Shown here piece after piece: positions 11,561-23,100 of a stretch of 64,000 nucleotides of DNA. Location: NCBI RefSeq assembly GCF_015706575.1, contig NW_024037057.1, forward strand, positions 682,001-746,000, in the 5' to 3' direction. Position 1 is the first letter of the stretch; the number at the start of each line of letters is the position of its first letter. Made by a program: the position numbers and the translations under genes. The notes below the pieces were generated by a model. That model was not told the DNA's origin and made no database searches. It was given only the letters and a program-made list of their open reading frames with translations. Source of the DNA: Patiria miniata. Lineage: Eukaryota; Echinodermata; Asteroidea; Valvatida; Asterinidae.

Positions 11561-14060
11561 AAAATAGCGAAACACATACCAGCATGTGTAAAACATTTAC
11601 TCGTTAGGCATTTCTGCATTTACCTGGCACAATAATGTTAAAAATACCAACCTGCCACTTTTAGCGGAGGACAGTAACAGGAAGAAACGGAGACACTCAA
11701 ATAGATATATAAGCCAAGGCAGAGCTCTTGAATTACAGGCATTTGGATTTTTTCCCAATGTCCACATTTTAAGTATTTTGAGAAATATAAAATTGTTCTA
11801 TTATATATTGGCAATGAGAACATCTTGCAATCCACCTGGATGTTTCTACTGATGAAAGTGTCAAAATAACACTATTAAACTACGCATATAAAAAAAAATA
11901 CGGGAAAGTGTGAAATATGGTGATATTTTTAGTAAACCAACCGTCGTGGGTGGATTTTTCATAATAAGCGAATGAGGGCGTTGTCACGATGCCATTTGGG
12001 GGTCATAATTGGACGCGTTTCCAATGTTATTGACGTAAGTTTACATGCAGCTTAAATTAAACACTTATATGTTGTACAATCTTTAAGTGTTAGATGTAGG
12101 TAAGGGTGCTTAGCTTCTGAAATGAACGGGGTATTTATTGTGCTTGTACCCAGTAAATGGTGTCGTTATAGCCCCCTCACTCGCTCAAAAATAAAGCCTC
12201 TTCTGAAACATGACTTGAACTTTTTATCACAAGTCGGGTAGTCTTTTACTAAGGGAATGAATGTGTGATTGGCTAGTTTTAAACACTCTGTTTCAGACCG
12301 GTTGGAGTCTGGATGTTGATAATTACCCAAGCCAAAGGCGAGGGTCATGTTCAGCATCCAGACTCTAAGCGGTCTTGAAAAAGTGTTTTATACCGGCCAA
12401 GTACATATTTATTCCCATTCATCAATACCTTTTCGGTCAAATAATCAAAACCTTTCGGTCCAAAAGCTCATGTTTTTCGGGGACTACCCTCTAGCTATAA
12501 TATGGTATGACTGGTCTCGCGAGTGTCGTGAATATCCTTATATGGAGATTGGCGTGCGCGTCGCGCGGAAAGCACGATGAGCACATCGCAGCTGTGCCGG
12601 TGAATAAATTAAGGACTATTTTTAGCATGCTTACGTAAGGATTGTGAACGTTCAGCCAATAGAATAGTCAAAGGCACCGGATTTCACTGGAGTCCAAATT
12701 CATGTGACACTGAAAAAAAGTATTTACGACCAGCCGGCCAGTCTTTGTCAACCGTTTAGGACCGGCCACGTGACGGGATCTTGACCAATAGGAATGGGTA
12801 AACTGCCTTTGGTATTTATGAATAATCTTTAAACAGATAGGCATTGAGCCTGGCATCAATTGGGGTGCAAGCTTCGACGGATGAAATCTTGATTCCTGAT
12901 TTTATTATGGCACTAATTTTGTTTAATATAATAACAGCAACCATTCAAATAGTCTGGACAAAAACATATACATTTATCAAAACCATATCTTCTCTCTAAC
13001 TATGTTGCTATAGGCCCTAGAATTACTATAGGCCTTACGTCATGTAAACAGGCAGCAGGGTGGTTCATCCTTTACAGAAACAATTATTTCAACATGTCCC
13101 TTCATTATTGAACGCAAAATAATGCAAAATAAGCGATTCAGCATCATGGAAGCTTCGCAGAAAAATGAGATGTGATAGAGTATATGAAAAAGATCGACGA
13201 CCTCTATATCGTTTCTGTTTCCCCCTTTATATTATTATTGTATTTGAGGATTCTTCCTTCTTCAAATGACCCCCTTCATGGAATTGCCCCTGCTCCCGAC
13301 CTTTATTTGTCTTTTCGACTTGCCACTCTCAAAATATTCTCGGAAAGTGCAGTGTTACTCAAACATTTCTTACGGATACAGTGCGATTTTATTGCACCAA
13401 TTAAATACCGAGGCTGCGCGTTTATTAGCTGTTAGTTTGTATAGCAGTTGCATAGGGACGAGCACGTGTGCAACGTGTGACGAACAGGTTTTCTCTATCG
13501 TCCCAAATTCCGGGGAAATCCCTTAAGACGCATGTGATTTTCTAAGTTTATATTCTTATAAATGTGATGCCTCGAAAGTCGTCCGAGCAAGACATTATTT
13601 CGTATCAAACCTGCACTGGAAAGCAATCAGTTAGAAGGAGGGATAAAGTTATAAATCCGTCACCCATTATAGGTGCGTTTTGTGTCCGGTTGCCAATTTG
13701 AACACATTACACACTATAAAACGAACATCTGAAAACACAATGGATCACCAACTTCGACTCATTGTCAACAATGACAACGAACGATGACGTGTTATTTTCA
13801 GGCGTTAACATCCACACCAGCCGAACAATGTCTTCCATTCTCCTTCGGCCAGTCGGAAGATTACGGAGATCAGTATCGCATCGGTGGCACTGATGCCTAC
13901 ATATTCCGGACATCCCGTAGCCTCATTTATCCGGCAGTGCTACCGAGAACATCATTTCATTCCATACGACATCCGTTTACTATCTTGTGTGCTTGTTTAG
14001 GTCCGTTTACGTAATATGATGCAACAAGCCGAACTTTGGCCACCATGTGATTTACGTGCA
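11561..14060. other. no gene seen
   Basis: Upstream flank of the P450 gene. Only short frames without recognisable motifs occur, and no delimited repeat was found. Confidence 0.55.
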
Positions 14061-14061
14061 G

Positions 14062-14070
14062 CTATAAGAA
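14062..14070 (+). promoter_or_regulatory. possible TATA-like element of the P450 gene
   Basis: CTATAAGAA lies 110 bp before the P450 start codon, which would put transcription start about 80 bp before the ATG. This is inference from one short motif; a TATA-less promoter or upstream exon is equally possible. Confidence 0.2.
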
Positions 14071-14171
14071 CCTGCATGAAGACGGGCAATGCGCATTCCT
14101 TGTCTAGCTTACATCCCGAATACACTTCTAAAACTTAAAGAACAGTCATACGGAACAGACGCCGTGACGGG

Positions 14172-17100
14172 ATGGCTGTCGTTCACAATCTGATCGCCAA
14201 CATAGGAGATGATGTCACTGTTCTCTGTTCAGCGCTTCTGTACGCGCTCAGTCTGTTCGCCGCGTCTTGGCTGTACCTACGCTGGCGGGCCTGGGCTCGA
14301 GACCTCCCACCAGCCCCTTCGTTCTTCATGTCTCATTGGCTATTACTCAAGGCCGTGCTGACCAAGCGAACTGCGTCTCATCTTTTCTTTTCTGACATTG
14401 CCAAGAAATACGGCCCAGTATACGGGTAGGTCAATACTTAATATTTTATTATAGTAGGTAAGGTCTATTTGTCATTATGAATCACCTTTTCTCCTCTTCA
14501 ATTAATTACTCATGGTATTCCACATACATGCACATGTAGATCTCTATTAAATATTTCCCTTTCACCCCTAATGGCTGTTAGCAGATTATTAAACTTGATA
14601 TCACACTTTTCCCGAAAACCAAAATGAGGTTGATTTTGTCACCTTAATCGTCAGAAAGTCAGTGAGTGACTTCAAAGACATTTTGGTATGTACATTTAAT
14701 ACATTTAATATTTGTTTATAGTAGATACGGTCTATTTGTTATTATGTATCACCTCTTCACCTCTTCAATTAATTACTCATGGTAATACACATACATGAAG
14801 ATTTCTATTAACCCTAAAGGGGCCGGGTTATTTTGACCATCCCTCACCGGGGGGCGGATTCTGCCCCCCCCCCCCCACAAGATCTCGGCCATCGAGTGAC
14901 GAACAATTTTGAAACTCAGCAAATGCATAGAGCAACTCTTCCTAAACATACCCAAGAAATTTCATGACTATAGGTCAAAGGGTTTTGGAATTATGGCTAA
15001 TTAATTATTCATATGTAGGAATGGCAATTCTGCTCTGTGTACACGACGTATATGCGAAAATTGAGAAGCGCCGGAAAAATTTTCGCTTCGCGGCAACCCG
15101 TGGTCCGATTTTTATGTTTTTGGTATCAAAAGATGCGCAAAGCTCGAGGCTAAAAGGTCATAACAGCTCGGTTCGCGAACATTTTTTTTAGAGGCTATCA
15201 CGGAAAATGTTGAAAATGGCGGATTCCGCCCCCCCCCCCCCCCCCTCGGCCCCTTTAGGGTTAAAGCGAACTCTTGGTTCTTGTGTTAATTAATGATATT
15301 TCCCTTTCAAACCTTATAACTGTTAGCAGATTAATTAACTTTATTTCACACTTTTCCCAAAAACCAAACTGAGGTTGATCTGTTAGTTGTCACCTTAAAG
15401 GTATAGTCCATCATTTGTAATTTCTGCATTTTGTTCGTTTGAAGCAACAAAAGTGCTCAAGATCTAAAGAAGGGTTCTGAACAACTAACCTGATGAAGTT
15501 TCAACTCAGCTTCAGCTGTATATTCCGAGAAATTTCAAATTAAAAGTTGCTGAATCATGTTTTGAATTGGGCCTGAATTTAGTGTCCCAGACACGGGGAC
15601 TAAACTCCCTGTGAATTTATTCGTTTTGGCAAGCTGTCGTTTTGAAGAAATCACAGAAACAAAAACTTCACACAAAAACGATCGAACAATACTTAATCTT
15701 AAGATTGACTTCCCAACATGCCCACGTAAAGTTCCACGGAGTTCCTCAAGAAAACTCCTTCTAAGATAATAACAATGTTTCCACGCAGATACAAATATCC
15801 CTGGCAGTGGTTTTTTATGACAAAAGAACAAAATATTAATTCGTGCAAATACATCAGCTCAGTATGAGCCACATTGAGCGGAAGATATTGATATGATATG
15901 ATTTCTAAACAAGATAAAGAATACATATTGAATAAAGCAGATTTAAAATGTGCTCTAGAAGGTTTGTTTCTTATACAGGTTGGTAACCCATAATATTCCC
16001 AGTGTTAGGAAAAACAAATACCAAATGTTGTGTTACCCTTGGTACAAATAAATTGCCTCTCATTTTCTCTGCCTAGTTACGTAGTTATGCTCTAGTAGAT
16101 TTCAGTAGTCTGCCAGTGAGGCATGTTAATTTTTAGTCAAGTCATGTATAAGTACACTAAATGAACGTTTATATTAAATTTTCATGATGCCAAGATTGTG
16201 AAATTTGCTGAATTATGGCGTGTAATGCTCATAGACTGTTCCCCCTTAAAACAAGGGGACTGGTAGCTACAATCCTAGCCAAATCTCGCTGGGCCCCCAA
16301 CCCCCCAGCCCCGCTCAATGTTGTCTCTCATTGCACGGTGTGTGCTCCATCCGCTGGAGAGAACAACATTGACCGGGGGAGCGGGGGAGTTGGTGACCGT
16401 TGGAGGCTAAGGTTATTTCCAAGAGTCCCAACCATTTTGGCCGGGATTGTAGCTCCCATTAAAGCCATTGATTGAACCACCTCTGGGCGCACGCAGCATG
16501 ATTGTTTAATTTGGATCACTATTCAGCTTGCGCAAGGACGATACTTGAGCACATGATTATAAAAAAAAACTTGACATTTGTCTTACCACAAAAAGTACGC
16601 AAAACCGCCATTGTCTCAATGAAAGCCATTTCAAGCATTTAAACTGCATAGGTTTTTAATACTGAACAGTTATGTCCCTCTTTTTATTGATGATTGCCAG
16701 GGACACTTTCGAATTCAGCAAAAGCTCCGAATTTGCACATTCATGGCCTATTGCCATTTTGTTCCCATATATGTCCGAAGGACAATACGGACAGGGACCA
16801 GACTAAAGTGTTCATTGTATTGACTAAAAGTATTTGCTCGGACAGCAGTTTTTGTTTTGTTTAACAAGGGTACAATTTAAATAATTTACCACTGAGTACT
16901 TCAAGATCATACGTAACATGGTGTTAAATACAAGTGTTATAAAGGAAAATCAATGTGCTGCAGGACAAAATGCCTTAATCTAAATCCGATCTTTTTTTTC
17001 TCAAAGTGGCGTGAACACAATCAATGTACTTACTCCAATTATGGTAGAATCAATCCCACACAAGAAACAGAATTTTCCTTCTTTATAACACTACCGTTAA

Positions 17101-20100
17101 AGACAAGTTGATCTTTAACTGCAGCAGGTTTATTTGTTCATTTAACCAAAGTAAAACGAGTCTTTGAAGTGTTTCTGAGGGGGGGGGGGGCTGTCAATGT
17201 TATTTTTGTTTGATAAAAATTTCTTTAAAATAATGTGAAAACCCCCCCCCCCACCACCACTGCTCTGCCCCCCCCCCCCCGCAAAAAAAATACACAGGTA
17301 ATTATGTCCACCTGTGCATAGAATACGGACAGACCCAGCTTGGTTAGGGGGTATGTGTACACTATTCTTTAATATATTATTAATAATCGTCGGATTTTAA
17401 CAGCACCCCTATTGAAAGAAAGGTACGAGCCCCCCCCCCCCCCCCCCCTTAGGATTTTAGGAGGCCAAGTTTCCGGAGACAAAAAAAACCCGTCTACATT
17501 TCAGACTTTTTTGCTCATGACCCCCCCCCCCCCTCCCACAAAAATCATGAATCCACCCCTGAGCAGTGTGTACAGGGCTAGACTTGATTGTCAAGTATGA
17601 TATTGTCGTGTCCATTCACCCATTGTAATGCAAATATATTGTTAAATCATCTGAGTTTCATTGTGTGTTATCTTTTTGTAGCTGTCATATGGTAATAAAC
17701 CAAACCACACCCAATATCAGCAGTGACATCTCACTGTATTGGCAACCGCAATACTATCTGTGGTGTATCGGCTTTGCGTTGGGTTGGGTGTACCAACCAG
17801 GGGTCTACCCGATGTTCCCAAATACCTAAGTTACCCAAAATCCTTAGGATTAGAGTTGGGGTTAGTGTTAGGGTTAGGGTTAGTGTCAGGGCTGGGGAAC
17901 ATAGGTGTGCACCCTAGTACGAACCATCCCCACCGAAGGCACGTAGCCGTTTTATTGTAGCTTGTGCATATTTGTACAAAGACCAAACGCACTGAGTGCC
18001 CCTTTCCCAAAAAAAAGATGCCTTCCAATACGGGCCCTTTTAATTTCGGACTTAATTGATAGGCCACTGCATATGGACGAACCAACCTATTCTTGATCGA
18101 TCACATATTGTCTTACTGGTAGACCCTGAGGAAAAACTAAAACTCACCATACTTAGTTGAAAAAAGAATTATTAAAGGTTATAGTTTTACCTGAGCAATT
18201 TCAAATGATTTCAATGTGGTTTATTGAGAATCATCAGGTAAGAAATTTCAACAAAGCCCTTTTCCTCTTCCTACAGTTTCAATGTTTTGAGCATATAAAA
18301 ACCTGAACAATGCATTCACATTGTAAAGTGGCTGAAATTGTGTAGGATCTTTTCTACGTGATGCACCCACTATTTAGATACTACATTACTGTAATAAAAG
18401 TATATTAAAAACCGTTCGCCATCAAAATCACGTCGCCAGACTTTACTCTTGTATATTACGTTAATCTTTTGTCATCACATTCAGTTATGTTTGCCTTCGT
18501 CGCGCGTGTACTGCATTCCGGTTTGAACTGGCGATATCGTCCATGTTGACTTAGGCTTGGCTTATGGACAAACAATGTATCAATGTATGCAATTGAGATA
18601 CTTTAGTTAATATGCCTTCTGAACAGTAAAGCTCATTATAGTGCCCGCGCCCCGCGGTTACACTATTAGAACAATTTAACGATGTTCGTTAATAATGCGG
18701 TGATTAACACGTATACTACCTCGCCCTAATAGAGGACGAAGACCTTTCAACTACATTGGTGTGATTGGCAGAGACACTCAATGTGAAATTGAAGACCTTC
18801 CGTACATAATGAGGGATAAAGACACCTGGCGTGGCGTTGTGAACGAGATCTCGGTTGCGACCGCTAGATTATGATGATGATGGTGATCTCGCTAAATGAG
18901 AAGTGCCAATATAGGGGTTGAAATTCAAGATATACAACGGCATTTTTTGTGTTGAGAAATCAGACCAGCTTTCCTTTACCATAATGGTTTCATTTCTAGG
19001 ACTCACTGACATCCCTGTGACATTTAAATCACGTCATCCGACTCTACATGTATGTTCTTACTTTATCTTATCTAATGCTATCTCTTCCGAGCTAACATAA
19101 ACATCTATTTTTGTCGGTAGTGTACCTTCTGTCTTAGTATATCACTGTATCCCATTTAAACTGATGATATCATTTTACGATGCCTTAGATCTGCTTTTTA
19201 TAGAACCGTCAATGTTTGCAATTAAATATTAAGGTTTTAATCCTTACTGTTATTAGAATCACAGTAGCAATATCAGGGATATAATTATTTCCATGGACGT
19301 CTACTCACTCGACTATGTACAATCCTCAGGACACAAAGCAGACCGTTCTTTTCTAGTCAAAATATTTCCTAATAATTTCCAATAAAACTCTGGGAACACA
19401 AGGACATATGCATTATGATGCTAAAATATAAAGAATCAAGATTAAAGAGTTCGGAAGTTCAATAAAAGGCGGTTTCCGGCGACATTAAAAGTGACTGTTT
19501 AAAAAAGTACCCACGATAAGAAACAGGTTGTACATATACAAAAAATAAATATGAGGGAAAATGTGAAGCTTGGAAGTCGGAGGTTGGAGTCCCAACCGAG
19601 TAAGCATGTGAATTCTTTTTTTTTCACAAGCCCTTTAAACACATTGAGTATAAGACGTTTAGACAAATACGTAGGAGAAGGGCATAACCCAATATGAAAG
19701 TTACATCTTTCCGACGCAAATTCCATTTTGTAAATACATGTAGTGTGGTTGCGATACCCGCTGCTACGTGAGACTCGAACCTGCCTGGCACCCCTGTCAG
19801 CAAGCTGGCCGGTTGGTCGTGTGGTAACTGACGTCTGTGTGAGTAAGCAAGAGGTCGTTTGTTCGTTGGCTATTTTGTTTTTCTCGGAAACCCTAGGACA
19901 ATACTGAATATATAGCGTTAAACCAAAAAAACACCACGTCGGCGAAGGGCAAAAGAAGAATAACCTCTAGTTATTTTCAAATATTCACGCAAGATTATAC
20001 CATGTATTACGTTTGTTCCCTAACATTTAGAAACAAATGCTATTTAGTGGACTAACTGTAGTTGATACATGTATTGGAGTAAGTCTTCTTTCCACCCCCA

Positions 20101-23100
20101 CCCCGCCCCCCCCCCAAAAAAAAACCCGTTTGTTCAATAATTCGTGTGCAGAGAACAATTGTTTTCACACGTAAGATCGCTACCCTATAATCTTAACGAA
20201 ATTTTGAAAAAAAGAAAGTATTCTCCGGGGTTTTTTTTAAGGACATTTGCGCTTGATTGTGCACTTTGTATTGCAATCAGCTGAGTTTAATAAAGTATTA
20301 AACATTTCGGGAAGAATCGCCCCTCCCCTCCCCCCCCCCCCCAAAAAGGGGGAAAACAGAAATCGTGTTCTTCCGATGACCTTTAACTTTGATTTTCAAA
20401 AACTATTAACTGCTAACAAAGTTCTATGTCTACCTCATAAAAATGCTTTGTAAGACAAAAGTAAAAACTTAACGTGAATACAGCACCTTAAACAATTCAG
20501 TCTAAATTTGGCTTTCAAAGTAAATCCTTCATTAAAGTCATCGTTAAAGAGCAATGTATTTCCCTCTATCTTTTTTTAAATATATATATCTTCATTGGTT
20601 CCTTCTTGACTGTAGTATCTGGATCGGACACCTCTTTGTTACCGTCGCGACGGACGTGGAGCTGTGTAAGGAAGCATTGCTCAGAAACCACGAAAGCTTT
20701 CCCAACAGAAGGAATATCGGTGTTCTCGCCAAACTCTTTGAAACTGGTGAGTAAAAAAGGAGACCAAAATATTATTACACAGTGAACTAATGATTTGTTG
20801 GCCTTTTTTTTTCATTTACGGACCGTTCTGGCCCTCATTTAAAAGAAACTTGTCCTACCTCTCCGCTGGATAAAAATAGACCGAAAACTGCAAGCCCAAT
20901 AAATGAATACCCTTTTTGAGATGAAAAAAATACAACGTTTAATTCAGACGATGATCAGTTTGTTCATAATGCAAATGCGAAACAAATTGGACGAAGAATA
21001 CAATTCTCGGGTTAATATTTTTCATCTTTTATTTTTATTTATATATTTCTGGTTATAAAACTAAGGATGCTTATAAAGCGCCTTAGGCAATGTAGTTCGA
21101 AGCCAGTGTAAGAAGAAGACAATGCGAAGAAATTACAGTTTTAGAAGTAGGAGGAAACCCAGAACAAAAAAATACTATGTGAACAAACCAAGGAATCAAT
21201 TAGGGAATAAAACCAACACAAATGTGGACCAGGGCAAGAATCGAACCTGAGCTACAGCGGTGGAATGCGAGGAAATTAACCACTGCTCCAAACTGACTCC
21301 TCCAAACCAAACCGGAGTTCTGAAATATGTTCAACTCTAGCCGTCTTTAGCACCATCAACACTACCCTGACGTGACAATTTGCATGTTTTGTCTTTGTAC
21401 TCGCACCCAGAATGAACCTCTAATAGTCAGCCGAGGAAAGCTGAGAAAAGCAGCACCCGATTTCACGAAACTCATCGTAAATTACGATGCATCGCAGCGC
21501 TGCGACGCATCGTATCCCTACGATACGTTGCAGCTGCGAAGCGTCTTGCTATTTATTCACTGATCTCTATATGAAGACTTGATAGCGGATAAAGAGCCGC
21601 ACAATGAATGAATTTGACGCCATATTGGTGAGACCGATGAGACCGGCTGGTGATCTACAAAGGACAAGTTGCCGTATTTATAGACAGCATTATTACTTGT
21701 GTAACATCGGGGTTCACTTGACTCACATTTTGACCCCCACCACTGACCACGGTTTACACTTTTTCTAACGACGTGGTTTACGTTTTTAATGCCGCAGTTC
21801 ACTTTTGGGGCGTTTTTGAAATAATAATCACTCCGGAAATGTGTCCTTTTTAGAACATCATAATACGCGAACGTTACCAAAATGCGCGTCAACTCTTGAT
21901 ACAGCGCGCGCAACTTTACACACATTGTCTCGGTATTATAGTCTCGTTTATGTAATTGTTATGGCATAAAACTGGCTAAGAAAAGGACGCTTCTTATTTC
22001 GCGATGACCATTAGTCACGCCGTTACTTGCTACGTGTTTAAAGCCGTTGTCAAGGAACTTACGACGCGTTCAACACATTGCAAGTTGGGTAAAATGGATC
22101 GTACAACGCGTCGCGAGTTGTAACGTGTTACACGTCGTAACTCGGGTTGTGACGCGTCGTAGCGTTTCGTGAAATCGGGCCCTGGTCCAAGAGCGCAACT
22201 TATTATATTCAACTGATTCAGAATGGCGAAAAATATCGCAGATATTAGCTCTAGCGGTAATGTGAAGAAAATGAGAAATCTGATTTTGCCGTTCCCATGG
22301 AGACATGACTTATTTCATATACAAGCATGTGTCGTGAAAGTACATGACTTTTTAATTGAGCTATAGATGCGGCATACCTGTGTAGGCAAGCCTCGTAATT
22401 AAGCCGCTCCCAGACCAGTAGGTCACAGGTGACAGTCAGTCAGTGAGATAAGTAACCATGTCTAACTCGCAAGTGACTTGTGACAGTCAGTCAATATAGA
22501 TAACACTAGACTGGCCTTATACCTGTGTCTTGGACCAGCATGAACTCGAAAGTACCTGCATGGCCATATAATTTTGTGAAGCCATGTTAAAACGAGAACC
22601 GACATCACACGGCTGCTTCCGATGTTTAGTTGACTGTAAAGTTCATTGTTTTATTGTTATCACACAACAGAGGGCGGAATAGTCAGCGAAATTGGGCCAG
22701 CCTGGAAGGAACGTCGTCGGTTCGGTGTAAGCGCCATGCGACTGTTTGGTGCCGGTAAGCGAAGCCTAGAACCCAAGATCAACGGAGAGGCCAACTACCT
22801 GGTTCAAAGCTTTGCTGATTACTCCGGCAAGCCCTTCGATCCAAGCCCTCTAGTCCTCAACGCCGTCTCCAACATCATTGCCCAGATCAGCCTCGGCCGG
22901 CGCTTCGAGTACACGGACCCCGTCTTTCAGGAGATACTCGGGCTCATGAAAGATGTGAGCGAGGTGGCTGTGCTAGACCCGGGCAACGTCTTCCCCTTCC
23001 TGGTTGATAGTTTCCTCTACAATGACAAGCGGTCCAAGTTTCGGAGGTTGAAGGACTTCATCGAGTGCAACGTCCGCAGCCACAGGGAGACCCACGACGT

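Noticed and set aside
21557-21925. 122-codon minus-strand frame as transposase
   Set aside because: No DDE, BED or hAT-dimerisation motif; it lies in the non-coding interior of a MITE.
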